Shown: positions 1 to 11,383 of the stretch, piece after piece
How the letters are laid out: the number at the start of each line of letters is the position of its first letter
How positions within the stretch are numbered: position 1 is the first letter of the stretch
Source: Favolaschia claudopus
Taxonomy: Eukaryota > Basidiomycota > Agaricomycetes > Agaricales > Mycenaceae
Direction: 5' to 3'
Assembly: GCA_037176885.1 (NCBI GenBank)
Contig: JAWWNJ010000091.1
Location: 744,001-808,000, forward strand
DNA: 64,000 nucleotides
Position numbers and translations under genes: made by a program
The notes under the pieces: model-generated
Database searches by the model: none
What the model was told of the DNA's origin: nothing
Seen by the model: only the letters and a program-made list of their open reading frames with translations

Positions 1-56
1 TGGCTACAAAATCGGAGACAGGAACCACATAATAAAGATACACACAGGCGCGCTAT

Positions 57-1029
57 TCATCCCATTGTTGGGTTATATGCGGCTTCATCGAAAGAGCTGC
101 CGCGCGGTCGACGCGGTGTCATCATGCCTTCTGGCATCCCTCCGCCACGATTCATCATATTTGGTTGCATACCCATATGCCCGAAGTTGGGGGGTCCGGG
201 AGCCATTCCCATCATCCCCCCACCCATTCCCATTCCCATACGCGAGTCCATCCCGCCCATCCTAGCAGGCGACTGCGGTCCCATGGGGCTGTTGTTGTAA
301 TAACCCGGTTGTGGGCCATTTCCTGGGTTGAACGGAGCGCCACCTCCAGCGTAGGGACTGCGCATGCTGCCCATGTTTTGCGGCATTCCAGGAGAACCGC
401 CATAGGGAGTAGTATAAGGACCAGAGTTGTATGGTCGCGGCGAAGGAGGGTGGTCTAGCATCGCCATCTGTTGTACGTTCTGCAGTTGCAGCTGATGTTC
501 GCGTTCGCGCTCGCGTGCTCGTTCGAGATGAGCCTGCTTGGCTTGTTCGTGCTGTTCCTGCGCCTGCTGGTGTTGTTTTCGCTCCTCAGCATTTTCCAAG
601 TCGGCCTGCTTCTTGACCGCGTCGAAGAGTGGGGTCGAATCATAGTATAAGTCGGAGTATTCGTCTACTAGAAACCTGCAGAGGTAAGAACAATGAAAAA
701 ATGGCAATTGCATACACAGACTGCTGCGTGCCGATGTCCCACTGAGGTCCTCTCTCAGCTCTTGCGGTTATGAGCATGGAATTCCATTCTGACGCGCTCT
801 CCTATACATTACAGAGATGAGAACGAGATATATTCCGGTGTAGCAAAGGACCAACAATGGCCTGGTTGAGTGCTGCAGCCGATTCGCTGTTTGGCTGATA
901 AGTGTCTGTGCGAACATCCTGAGCGCGAGCCTGAGCTTCGACCTGGCTGGTCAATTTTGCCCCGATTTTCTGAGCGTTGTGGCGAGGGACGCGAATCTTG
1001 ATTGGATGAACGGGCTTTCCAGGCGCCAT
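57..1029 (-). CDS. Low-complexity Gln/Met/Gly/Pro-rich protein, unknown
   Basis: Not recognised. The model has three exons (1029-856, 801-716, 675-57) joined by introns with GTTGGT...TAG and GTATGC...CAG borders, and encodes about 292 residues. The N-terminus is basic (MAPGKPVHPIKIRVPR). It is followed by a region with an SEWNSML motif and a short conserved-looking stretch (FLVDEYSDLYYDSTPLF). Next comes a charged, Gln-rich probable helix of about 50 residues, then a long Met/Gly/Pro/Asn-rich disordered tail. Such tails occur in nuclear and RNA-associated proteins, but no catalytic motif is visible. It is divergent from the coiled-coil gene, with only 89 bp between the two start codons. The first intron is the least certain part of the model. 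Confidence 0.7.
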
Positions 1030-1118
1030 GGTCGCTGATCAAAATGAACGCGGATCGCAAAAAGTGTTGCTTGGCACGTGCTAATCATCCTTTCTCTCTT
1101 TCTTTCTATTTCTATCGA

Positions 1119-3064
1119 ATGGAGGCTGCCTTCAACGCGCAGATCCAGGACCTCGTACAGCGTAATCGCACCCTCGAACATACAAACAAGAAGCTCGTAG
1201 ATGAGCTGGCTCTGGACACTGACCGCGCCAAACGTGCAAACCGCGAATCCCATGCAAAACTCGATGAGGAGCGTGTAAAGTGGCGCGAAGGCTGCAACCG
1301 TGTTGTCTCCTGCTATCAGCTCGCTCATCTGAAACTCAATGCAAAGCTCTCCGAATCCGAGTTTGCGCCCCTTCAAGAAATGGACCTGAGCAGACAAGAA
1401 AAGGTTGCTCGCTTACATCGCGATTTCCAGCTCACTATGTTTCGGATTCGCGAGGCCGAATTGGAAGCAAAGGTCGAGGAATTGGAGGATATGTTACAGG
1501 ATGCGCGAAGCGGAGAGGCTAGCCACTCTGCCGATTTGGAGGAACAGGTGAGGAGTCAGGGCGAGAAAATTGCTTTGCTCAACAAAGAAAAATCAGGAGT
1601 CGAGGTTACAGTCTTCGTATTTTAATGTAGTAATGCAAGACACTCAAACGTTTACAGACAGAGTTATTGCAATTGCGCGAAACAAACAGCCGACTGCAGG
1701 TCAAAGCGGAATCCACTGAAACCAAGCTGCAGCGTCTGACCCTTCAGTTTGAGCGTGCACAGAGCGACAATGCGGAACTGGAACGTAAAAAAGACGAGCT
1801 ACAGCGCACCAACGACGACTTCAGACGCCAATTGGATAAATGGCAGGACCTTGAAACGAGAGGTGGTGCTGAGACCGAGACGCTTAGGAAACAGCGCATC
1901 GACCTGGAGGTTGAAGTCAAGGCTCTCGAGCTGAGACTAGAGAAGAATGAGGCTGATTTGAAGAAGGAAAAGACCAGAGTTGCAAAGCACAAGAAGAACG
2001 TCGACGATTTTGAGGTCGGTCTGCTTTGTCTCTCTTGATTTTATACGGATGATGAGATGCGTAATAGGCATACATCGAAGAGCAACGTCAAGAATTCAGG
2101 GAAGTCGAAAACCAGCTTACCGATGCCAAAGCAGAGATTGAAGCCCTGCAATTGGAACTCCAAGCTGAACGAGACGCTCGGCCTAAATCACCGCTCAAGG
2201 TATGCAGTTCCGCTCCGACATTTTGTACATAAGCTTACGAGCGCCAGCGGCGGCATGCATCCCCCACCGTGTCAGAGGACGAGGTGGCTAACGACTTTGT
2301 CGAAGCCCCTCCGCCCTCTTCTCCTGCTCAACCTCCATCCAAGAAACCTCGTTCCAACGGACCACCCTCGCGGAGTTCAGGCAAGAAAGCCATGGTCGCT
2401 GGGCCGTCCAACGCAACCGATAGCGAGATAGAGGTAATTGCAGAACCGAAACCCCGATCACGAGGCAAAGCCAAAATCGACGCTGACGACAAGGTTACGC
2501 CAAAAACTGCTGTGAAAGATGGCAGCAAGCCCGGCAATAGAGGCACCAAAGATGTCAAGGGAAAGGCAAAGGCCGTGGAGGTGGTGGACGACAGCGACTC
2601 AGACTCGCCCCCTCCCAAGAAGCGGAAGCGGGACGACTCTGGTCCTAAGAAGGCGACGTCGAGTCAGGTGCCCGAAGTGAGTGAGCGCCCGAAACCGAGA
2701 CCACGCGGCAAGGCCGCAGGCGGCGGTCGCGCTGGAAGTGTTCAGCCTCGCGGCACCACTGTTGTTTCGGACGAGGAAAGCGATGAACCGACGAAAAAGA
2801 AGAAGAAACGTGGTATCTTCCCCGCCAATTCTCAGCCTACCTCGTTTAATTTTCTGCCCATGGTAAGCTGACATTCTACGATTCCGACAAACGCTGACTG
2901 CTCTGCTTTTCCAGCCCAATGCGGGAGGTATAGATATACCCACCGATCTTTCCCCCATCAAGGAAACGGACGTTGTGCCTAGTAGGTCTATAGCAAGTCG
3001 AACCGGTTCCAGCAACAGTGTCTTGGGGAGTTTGTTGAGCACGTTTGGTAGAAGACGACCATAG
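1119..3064 (+). CDS. Coiled-coil protein with basic, disordered C-terminal tail
   Basis: Five exons (about 1119-1604, 1658-2014, 2068-2199, 2248-2862, 2915-3064). The first three encode nearly continuous coiled coil, rich in Leu/Glu/Lys/Arg heptads, suggesting a rod-like dimer. The rest is disordered and very rich in Lys, Pro and Ser, with acidic SDSDS-type patches and basic clusters such as PPKKRKRD that look like nuclear localisation signals. It ends in FGRRRP. The layout suggests a nuclear structural or chromatin-associated protein, but no domain is recognised and no function is assigned. The donor of intron 1 is ambiguous (GTTACA at 1605, or a GTATTT 14 nt later); both keep frame. It shares a very short divergent upstream region with the minus-strand gene ending at 1029. 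Confidence 0.75.
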
Positions 3065-3779
3065 CATTCATGCGTGTGAAATATATTGTACATTTGTTTT
3101 ATCGTGGGTTGGTTGTCGGTGGGTTCAGCGGAACCAATGGCAAAAGTAAAAGCGGTAACGAATTGGAAAAAGGAAGGCCAAAAAGGTTTGTGACGAGCTC
3201 GACTCACAGCGCGTCTGACGACCTGCCCTTGTCTCCGAAGACTAACTCGGCGAGTCCTGCAGGTTGCACAATTGCTTGCCTGGCCTGACAAGGACGGATT
3301 ATTCCGAATTCGGGCCACGCTTTCCAGCGCGGGGAATTGCGAAAACCAAGTTTTCTGGAGGGGACGGTCTTGAACCAGCGCACTCGTGAGTGATGCCGAT
3401 GAAATTAACCTGCCACATTCCCGGTTTAGGGCCATTACAACCACTCTACCATTGTACCATGATGAATTGCCAAAACCGTTGGAAAACGTTCCGACTGCGC
3501 GCCTGTGTCTTCGCGCGCTTCAAATTTCAAAAAATCTGTCCGTAAAGATGCACTAGTCAAGTACCTCATACTATGTGATATTCGGCAGTGCATCGCTCCT
3601 TGAACATCCTAAGACTATCAGAGTCGTAAATGTATGCGCGTTTGGGACTTGGAGAACAGGAGGACGACCAAAGGACGACTTGAATTTTTGACTTGAATTC
3701 GAGGGACCACGGATCAACCAGATCACGTGACCGTGCCCACAACCTCCTATTTAGTATTTCTCGTTTAACCTTTCCCTTC
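3065..3779. other. Intergenic, no supported gene
   Basis: There is no convincing coding exon. On the minus strand, around 3365-3455, there are A-box-like and B-box-like strings (a GGTTCAAGACC motif), but no tRNA cloverleaf can be folded. A CACGTG palindrome lies at about 3725-3730, some 50 bp upstream of the F-box gene start, and could be a bHLH factor site. Confidence 0.5.
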
Positions 3780-6471
3780 ATGTCTCGTCGTTCGGCTCGT
3801 CTACGCGGTCTCAAACAGAGTATCGTCGATGGCGAATCACAGTCAGATAGCACCTCCCATGACGAAGACCACGAAGATACCCAGGAAGATGACTTTGAAG
3901 AGCCCAAGTTGCCACCACGCAAGCGCCGCAAAATGGTGAATAAAACTACGGTGGTACGTACTCTGTAGAAATTCGATCTCTACCTACACTGATACTCCCG
4001 CGTGTAGGTCCCCGCTGAGAGTGATCAGAAAGGCAAGAGAGTTCGCGGTCGAAGAGGAATCTTGAGTTCCTTGAGAGAGTTTCCGTTGGACCTCATCGCT
4101 GAAATTTTCGGACATCTCAACCCCGGTGACCTTTTGAACCTCGCGCGTACTTCAAAGGAAATTCGCGGTGCGCCACATCGTTGGCTGCAGTACTCATTCT
4201 CATTACTGCCACAGTGATTCTAATGTCCAAGAGTTCGGCCTTCATATGGAGAGATGCGCGTAGTCAAGTGGAAGGCTAGTCGGTTGTGCCATGGGTTGAA
4301 CAGCGACCAATGACCATGTTCTTCTAGGTCTCCCAGATCTCCCACCTAATTTATCAGAACCGGAGTTCGCAAACCTCTGTTTTTCCGCACATTGTCACGT
4401 TAGTCTTTCCGTTCTTGATCTTATTTATGAGCATAAAGAGCCAACTGCACTCCGAATGTAGAAATGCTTGGCAACCCCCGTTCCGACCATTATTTGGGTG
4501 GTGCGACAGCGATTGTGCAAAAAATGCATTGCAACAAGGTGAACCTCATTCACTTGAAATGTATCATCGTCTTACCCAACCCCTCAAGTTTCGGCCACCT
4601 TTCGTCTCTAGAGGACGAGACGAAACTTGATCCGTCTGTTCTGTCGGCAATCGTTCCTTCCTATTGTGAGCCTCGCCGCGGTAAGGACATTGTAGTAGTA
4701 CTTTACAAATATCTACTCACCACTGTATAGGCCGACGGTATTACCGTGCACAACTCTTGTATTGGCTTGATATTGGCCCCAAACTGATAGAGGAATGCGC
4801 GAATTTCACTGAAAACGGGATTGTCCAACGATTGGACCCCGGATATTTAGAATGGTTCAAGAATAGGACGGAGGAGCTCAAAGAAATCATTAAGGTCAGT
4901 CTTCTCGCATCTCTTCTTGTATCTCTGCTCAGCCCTCTCGCAGCATGCTGAGTCATGCGCGACTTGGGCAGCTAACCGCAGCAATGACCGAAAAGACGAG
5001 CTCGATGACTCTCGCAGATTGCGGCAAGAAGCGTAAGCCGAGTGACACGTTCCTTGTCGCCACAACTAACTATAATCTGTACTTGATAGTATCATAGAAC
5101 ATTTGACTGCCCTAGGATGGGGCGAAGAGATTCCGTTTCACATCGAAGAGTTGGCCGCCCATAAATTGGTCAAACAACCGAAGGAACTGACCAATCGGAG
5201 TAGGTTTCCACAGGCTGTTTGTATGCTTTATAGCTGACTCGAACTTAGTCTGGAAAAACATTGAGGTGCCTCTGGTAGAATTTCTCACGACACTGCAGGA
5301 GGAACGCCTCGCGATCGCGCGCACCAGAATAATCAAAGAGCGGCGGCTGCTCGCAGCCAAAGTGTACACTGATTTCGTTGCATCTTCTCCTCGGGACGAC
5401 ATATTTCCGCCCAAAGTCGAAGTTCTCAGTACAGAACCGTTCAGATCAGTCATCGAAGACACACCTATTCATCCCGAGGAAAAGCTTACCGAAGAATCGT
5501 TCAATGTTGCCATGGTATCTGTACCGCAGTTTGCAGCGTCGTGGAGGCAGCGCAAGGATGAAGAACTCGTACTTATCATGCAGAAAAGTCGCCCTCATTT
5601 CAATGCAGATCACCTCCGATTGGCAACGACATTTTTCACTTGTGGTTCCGACCTTGTATCGTATCCACGCATACTGGTGCATTATGCGGCTACGAGGTAT
5701 AGGTATTCAGGTGATTATACGAGCCTGCAAACCGCACTCCAGTCAGAGGTTTGGAACTCTGGCGATCGAGTTAAATACCTAGAGCGCGCGGAACTCAACG
5801 CACAATTGGTTGTGCGAGCATGCGGACTAGATCCTGGTAAGTGAAGATTTTCACTGATAGTGTTCGTCTGACGTTGTCATTAGATGTAACCATGCGCGCT
5901 GAAATGGACGAAATAAATCCGGCTTTCGAATGCTTGAACTGTACCGATGAAACGAGCCGACTACTAATGCGCTGGACCCATGCAGTTCGCACACTCCATG
6001 CTCTCAAAACTCCCTGTTGATATTCGATTGCACAGATGAATCACCAGTGTTGTCGTAGTTATGAGCAACCCGCTCCAAAGCCCTCCTGGAAGTGCCTGAA
6101 CATGGAAGAAGAGCGTCTATTAGAAGCTGAAGAGAAAAGAAGCTTTCAGAATGACAGATTCGGATACCTGGAATGGAGCGATCTCTACTGCTGCAAAGCT
6201 TGTGGCAATGGTCGCAAGATGGCTTTGTCGAATTTGAAAGTGCATTTGCAGTCTGAGTCCGTGTCAACGTTGAATGTTTTCATGCTTTTAGTGACTGACA
6301 TACCATGTTTCTAGGCACAACATTTCCGACGAACTCAGTTTCGACCACTTTGAATATCATCCCGATACAGGCATCAGTGACAGATATCCGATGGCGGTCC
6401 GTTTGAAGGTCGTCAAAGAGGATGAGGGCAAATCGGCGGAGAGCGACGTGGCAGGAACACCTGTGGTTTAG
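3780..6471 (+). CDS. F-box protein with Cys-rich region
   Basis: Likely a substrate adaptor of an SCF ubiquitin ligase. Start at 3780 (MSRRSARLRG) with an acidic, Lys/Arg-flanked N-terminus. The F-box lies in exon 2 (REFPLDLIAEIFGHLNPGDL), followed by the VILMSKSSAFIW and GLPDLPPNL segments typical of this large basidiomycete F-box family. A Cys/His cluster follows (SAHCHKCL, then RQRLCKKC), and a second one near the C-terminus (YCCKACGNGRKM), as in family members thought to bind zinc. About twelve exons are needed. Exon junctions I read include 3953/4008, 4167/4215, 4274/4328, 4398/4462, 4538/4589, 4680/4731, 4894/4944 and 5032/5090. The intron at 4275-4327 has a GC donor. The target is unknown; these families expand quickly in mushrooms. 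Confidence 0.85.
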
Positions 6472-6689
6472 ATAATACATACGGCCTTGATAGAAGTTTT
6501 GAGTTACATAGATTCTATAGCCCATGGTCAATTGACCGACTCAATGGCTTCGGATTCCGTCTGCAGACTGCGAAGATCGTCTCGATAACTCTCTTCTGGG
6601 CAAACAGCATTGTATTGTTTCGACTTACGGCGACGACAGTACTACAGACGGCGATGAACACGAGTTTTGTGTGCCTAGGAAAATAGGAA

Positions 6690-7345
6690 TGCACTGTAGG
6701 AATGGGGGATGTTCATAACGCGAAAGATGTAGCAGTAGGAAACGATTAAACCCTGGACATGCTTCCGAGGTCGTTTCAAGTATTGGGCCAGATGAGAGTT
6801 GGTTCGAAGAAAGCGCATCATCGTTGGCGTACGTCTGCGCAATGAGGCCATAGAGAGTTTCGGGCTATCTAGTCGCAACTTGGGTGAGGCTACTGCTGTC
6901 GTTTGTCTCGGCATTCGAGTAGGGGCACGCCGAGCATACGGAACGCAGCGGATTTGCGTCCTGCTTCCTCGGTCGATGATTCGGATGAATTCTGGCTGCC
7001 CTCCGCGACGGCCGGGAAGAGCGCTTGTCCGGCTTCGTCGGCCATGGCACTTGGTCGACTCGAGCCTGACTTTGAATGAGACCGTCTCTGCGTGGAGATA
7101 TATGAAACCACGACACGACCACGGCAAACGAAAGCATTTGGAATGTCGGCTGGTCGATGTTGTGCGCTCCATAGGCACCTGCAGCGTATGGTGGGGCAGA
7201 TGATATCGAGGGGAATGATGTACGAGCGAAGTCAAACGGTGAGATATGGTAAGGCGCGATCAAGGCGAGAGCGGGGGTAGCCCTGGCTGGTAGAGAGAAA
7301 GTGCGAGAGAATTTGCATGGCGCTGTGTCAGCGAGGGACTTCCAC
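6690..7345 (-). CDS. Possible minus-strand gene, very uncertain
   Basis: Several overlapping minus-strand frames in this interval look more protein-like than the background. One reads FSLPARATPALALIAPYH, resembling a mitochondrial presequence, and continues to MLSFAVVVSWFHIS. A second begins MADEAGQALFPAVAEG and is acidic. I could not find a splice path that joins them from an ATG to a stop, so exact ends are not meant. It may be a short real gene with an unseen upstream exon, a decayed gene, or chance. Confidence 0.2.
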
Positions 7346-9270
7346 TACAGCCAGAGTTCTGCAAGAAAGGCCTTGTGTCCGGTGGATGTAGATGGTTGAG
7401 ACATAAGAAGAAACGAAGAGCAGGCAAGGGCGACGTTTCGGGAGATTGATATGTTGAGGGGAAATTGAAATGTTGGGCTCAGGACACGTTGTGAAACAGC
7501 AGATTCACGAGGGTAGACGAGGGTTTGAAAAAGATGCTGAACTCGAGAGAAGATTCGCAGATAGAGGTTGGATAGAGGCGAAGCGCAAGAAAGCGTGAGA
7601 GAAAGACGTCACAACAACGTGCAACTTGGAATGAACTTTCATGATCACTTTTCCCTTGCGTTTTGCCTCGTCTTTTCGAGTTTGAACTGGGAGCACTTTT
7701 GGCCACCAGCAACACGATTTTTGCTCCATCTTGATCATCTCCGAGTTTTTTGAACCCTTGTTTCTGCCCGCCTACGGCACTTCCGATCGCTCTTCAATCT
7801 TTCTCTTCAAGTTGAATGGAGTCTTTCCCAACAATCACTGTTGCTAGTACATATGCATGGTATCCGGCGTGGCATTCACTTGCAGGCTCCTGACTGTTTG
7901 ACGTAACTCTGCTCTCCAACTCCAACGGTGCTCTGATAGTAACAACTTTGCCGGCCACGCTACTACTAATCCCTGACGCCGTTTTCACCCTCGAAATGGC
8001 ACGACCTCCATTCATTCTGTGTCGATAAGCGACGCAATAGTCTTCCTCTTCTTTGTGCACGACTTTTTGATCAAACCGAGCGTGTACATCCCATTGTGAA
8101 CACCAAACTCAAATGTGTACTGGATTGAAGACCGTTTTACTCATGTTTTGCGACGCACGCACACAGCGAATGGCGGGAATGTCACTCTTAATCGACGTAC
8201 TGCAGTGAGGATCAAATGAAGGCTTTGAATTCCATCTCTAATGAGCTGACTGGGGTATCACCTTGTTTCTCAGAAATCGTGAACGTACGTCAATAACCAC
8301 CGAACACTGTGGCATCTTTTGGGACGGCCTGCAACGAAAACGCCGCGAAGATGGTAACAGGTGGCAAGAATTCAACAACGTGCATACCCTGCACGACGGA
8401 GTAATTTTTCCTCAGTGAATGCCGAACAGATTCGATTCGTGGCAGCCCTATATCTGGTTTGAAATTCTTCACAGATAAGGTTCAAAGCTCAAGTCATACG
8501 CTCGGTATACATGGGAAACCCAGCGAGGATAGACCCCAGAATCAAATGTCCTCGTTCATATCTCTCCTCCGTGTTTCAAGGTATCATTCGCCGTTTCTCT
8601 CTATGGAGCTTGCCCTCGTCTCCGCGGTTGTTGAAATACCTCTCGGGCGGCTTTACGTGGCATACGGAAGAGCTCCGGGCCCTTCAACAAATCACAACAG
8701 AATGAGTATCTACTCACGCGATCCGGCAAGCAGCCTGCATACAGAATCTCTATATGCTTGGAACAGAGCCGCCAAAATTCGGTGACCGACTATTTATCCG
8801 GAAACAACGAAGCGCTCAGTGCCCCGCACGAGTTACCAATTTCGGCACATTCCAACGAATTCCAACCCTTCCTTTGCAGAAGCATGGCGAAGAGCCACAA
8901 GAACCGTGTTATGGCCACGGAACAGACCGCACAGAGACAACATGGAATCGCGTCTTCCATATCCTTGTGTCAATCTGCCTGTATACCTCTATGTGCAATC
9001 CATTCGTTTCTTGTACAGTATTCAAGAGACTCTTGTGGCCAGCGAATAAACATCGATATTCGGCAAGCGGTATCGAGTCCGGATGATTGTGAGCTGCTAG
9101 TAGCCTGCTACCTGTGCAGACACATTGAAGTTCTTGTTCTCTCTAAGCCTACGAAAATCGACAGAAGTACAAGTATCGGAACTTGGTGATTTTTAACAGT
9201 GAGTTGAGTTGCGACTTCTGGAATTCTGGAGAGCCCTCAGTGCATTGTTCTGTGTTGAACCAAGCAACCT

Positions 9271-9296
9271 TCTTGCCTGGTTGGAACAGGCGACAC
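9271..9296 (-). repeat. Orphan 3' fragment of tRNA-Tyr, copy A
   Basis: These 26 bases match 25 of 26 bases of the 3' half (variable loop, T arm, start of acceptor) of the tRNA-Tyr at 9738-9827, in the same orientation. The T-loop reads TTCCAAC rather than TTCGAAC. No 5' half is present, so it is not a functional tRNA. Confidence 0.8.
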
Positions 9297-9344
9297 GCGC
9301 TATGTGCGCCTGTTCGAGCTGGGCAAATTCCGCACGATTTCCAG

Positions 9345-9516
9345 TGTCACAAAAATCCGAAGTGGGTTATAACTAAATAACTACTTCTACCAGTGATCTA
9401 TGTTAGAGTTATAGGCGGGGTATGAGTAGTTTAAACCCTCAATTGCATATGTCTCCAACGAACTTATAACCCACACGTTATACGTAGCTATAACCCAATT
9501 CCGATTTTTTGCGACA
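9345..9516. mobile_element. Short inverted-repeat element (MITE-like)
   Basis: The two ends form an imperfect inverted repeat of about 30 bp. The left end begins TGTCACAAAAATCCGAAG and the reverse complement of the right end begins TGTCGCAAAAAATCGGAA; both continue into GGGTTATA. The 172 bp interior contains more direct and inverted TTATAACCC-type motifs and no coding frame. This structure fits a non-autonomous DNA transposon. No clear target duplication is visible beyond two bases, so the class cannot be assigned. It sits between two orphan tRNA-Tyr fragments. Confidence 0.6.
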
Positions 9517-9601
9517 AGACTAAGTAGAAAATGCGGCTGGGCAGAAGTGACAGCGAGGCAGAGAAGGGTCGGCATACAGTCGTCCTGCGGGAGGCTGGAC
9601 C

Positions 9602-9624
9602 TGCCTGGTTGGAACAGGCGACAC
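9602..9624 (-). repeat. Orphan 3' fragment of tRNA-Tyr, copy B
   Basis: A second 23-base copy of the tRNA-Tyr T-arm region, with the same C-to-G change (plus-strand reading) as copy A. The two orphans are therefore closer to each other than to the intact gene 130 bp to the right, which suggests that one gave rise to the other. Confidence 0.75.
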
Positions 9625-9737
9625 TCAGGAATCTCGATGTCCGACTTGTAAAAAATTTTGAGACATTGTAGCCTACAGTATTCTATATCGTTCTAGAGGG
9701 ATAAAAATGTTCAACGCAGGATGTTGCAAAACAATAT

Positions 9738-9827
9738 CCGTCTTGCCTGGTTCGAACAGGCGACACCCAGATGACCAATGCAGGTTACAATTACAGTCTG
9801 ATGCTCTTCCAACTGAGCTAAAGACGG
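9738..9827 (-). tRNA. tRNA-Tyr (GUA) with intron
   Basis: A complete cloverleaf can be folded on the minus strand. The acceptor stem CCGTCTT pairs with AAGACGG. The D stem is GCTC/GAGC and the anticodon stem TCAGA/TCTGG. The loop CTGTAA carries anticodon GTA (Tyr). The T arm is GCCTG-TTCGAAC-CAGGC. An 18-base intron lies just 3' of the anticodon, at the usual 37/38 position. The total is 90 nt including the intron. The A box (TAGCTCAGTTGG) and B box (GTTCGAACC) for RNA polymerase III are intact. Confidence 0.95.
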
Positions 9828-10854
9828 ATTAAAGATTGGCAACAAAACATCAAATATGACATGCCAAAGGGTTTCCCTACACAAATTTGGCACCTCCCAC
9901 CTCGAAAATCGTCTACGCCAATGTAGGCGGAAGCTCCCAAATGATAGAAAAGGTCTTAGGTGCCAGAAGCCGATGGATATCAGTGAAACACAAATATTCT
10001 GATGGAATCGGTTGTCGTAAGCTATGTGACGAGATTATGCTCTCCAGACAATTTTAGAGACTATTTCTGGTGTCAAGCTATATGCCTGTGTTCAAAATAC
10101 GCGGAAGAATGCGCTGGAGAGCGCCTATTGAGTGAAATTTTTAGCTCCTTCCTAATCGGGTTGCGAAGCGGTTGTTTGCCACTGCTTGCCGCGATCATTT
10201 GATGCTTGACCTCACCTTCAAGTTGAGCTTGAGCGCTGAATTAGCGGCGAGACTGATTCACTGCTACGTATACTATTCTCTCGCGCTGCCGCCCGAACAA
10301 ATCTATCTGGAATGGGCTGGAATCTTAGACGTTTTACCGTTCTCTCACAATACGGCAGTCTCTGGTAATGCGACGGCGACTCGGCGCTTTGTTGCTTCCA
10401 AATTCTTGCAATCTCATACACTGCTAGTCAGAAACACAAATTTCCGACAGCAAAACTCCTGGAGCGGTCAAGGCTGACCGACTGTACGACTCTAGTACGA
10501 CTCTCACTGTTGACAGCCTTCGGCGTCACGGCTTCCTGATCCTTGCTTCCTCTTCTTTGCTCAGCTGAGACTCTGCGCGGGGTATTCTGCCCACCTACTC
10601 AAGACCCGCACAGACGTCGCTTGAATCGCACTCCACGGCCTTGGCTCCCCGGTGACCGTTTATTTAGGGCTTCTGGACTGCCTCATTGGCTCCTTCGGCG
10701 AAACGAGTCCGTTTCTGGCCTCAAAGAGACTCACCTGGCGATTGCTGTTCAATAATAATGTTTCGGCTTGCTCTGCTTCGACGGCAATGAAAGTGTATAA
10801 AAGGCATTCTTGGTCGAGCTGCAGACTCAGACCATTCTCATTCACTCACACAAC
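9828..10854. other. Upstream region of cerato-platanin gene 1
   Basis: There is no supported gene. Blocks of this region recur upstream of the second cerato-platanin gene: a GGTTGTTTGCC block (10170 and 11746), CCTCATTGGCTCC (10681-10693 and 12109-12121), and a GCTTCGACGG...GAAAGTGTATAAA block just upstream of each gene. They mark the duplicated promoter. Confidence 0.55.
10796..10802 (+). promoter_or_regulatory. TATA box of cerato-platanin gene 1
   Basis: TATAAAA, 53 nt before the ATG at 10855, inside the block AATGAAAGTGTATAAAAGG that also occurs upstream of the second copy. A strong TATA box fits a highly expressed secreted protein. Confidence 0.75.
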
Positions 10855-11383
10855 ATGAAGTTCACTGGATTCGCCTCTCTCTTCGTCTTCGCTGTCGCTG
10901 CTCTGGCCGACACCGTCGCTTACGATCAGACATACGACAATGCCGCTACGTCTCTGGACGTCGTCGTGCGTATTCATCCTTAATTACATCCCGCCCAACG
11001 AGCCTCATCGTACGCCTAGGCTTGCTCTGACGGCTCCCACGGAATGGAAAACCAAGGGTTCTCGACTATTGGCTCCCTACCTAAATTCCCCTTTGTTGGC
11101 GCAGTCGGTGCCATCGAGGGCTACAATTCGGTCAATTGCGGGACGTGCTGGCAGTTGACCTACGCGGGCACCGGCAAGACCATCAACGTGATTGGCATTG
11201 ACCATGCTGCTCCTGGAACCTTCAACATCGCGCTCAGCGCCATGAATACGCTCACGAATAATCAGGTGCGGTTGCTTTGGTCGTTCTTATTGCAGAAGCT
11301 CAAATGAGTCGTATCAGGCCGTCCACTTGGGGAGAGTTACTGTCACCTCAAAACAGGTGGCAAAGTCTGTCTGCGGTCTCTAA
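10855..11383 (+). CDS. Cerato-platanin family secreted protein, copy 1
   Basis: A small secreted cysteine-rich protein of the cerato-platanin (SnodProt) family: expansin-like beta-barrel proteins of the fungal cell wall and surroundings that bind chitin oligomers and can act as elicitors. Three exons (10855-10965, 11020-11265, 11318-11383) give about 140 residues. A signal peptide (MKFTGFASLFVFAVAALA) precedes the family motifs: YDQTYDNAATSLDVVACSDG near the N-terminus, NCGTCWQLTY in the centre, and IDHAAPGTFNIALSAMNTLT near the C-terminus. The four family cysteines are present, the last in SVCGL at the end. Exon-intron structure is identical to copy 2 at 12248, showing tandem duplication. 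Confidence 0.95.

Larger units (their letters stand above)
6472..9737. other. Gene-poor interval
   Basis: About 3.3 kb without a supported gene, apart from the weak minus-strand candidate at 6690-7345 and the repeats listed separately. Open frames here are short, overlap on both strands and do not join through good splice sites. Base composition is less biased than in the flanking genes. The right part holds the orphan tRNA-Tyr 3' fragments and an inverted-repeat element. Confidence 0.5.

Noticed and set aside
3365..3455. tRNA-like A-box and B-box strings on the minus strand
   Set aside because: Acceptor and D stems do not pair and the T stem has a mismatch; at best a decayed tRNA or SINE trace.
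7794..8060. Minus-strand 88-codon frame ending LEEKD
   Set aside because: Isolated, no motif, no plausible upstream or downstream exon.
8754..9189. Overlapping plus-strand frames of 110-143 codons
   Set aside because: Two frames open at once over the same bases and neither shows family features; typical chance frames in a gene-poor stretch.
10002..10477. Plus-strand frames considered as a third, decayed cerato-platanin copy
   Set aside because: No signal peptide, NCGTCW or HAAPGTFN motif traces; similarity to the downstream region is confined to promoter blocks.
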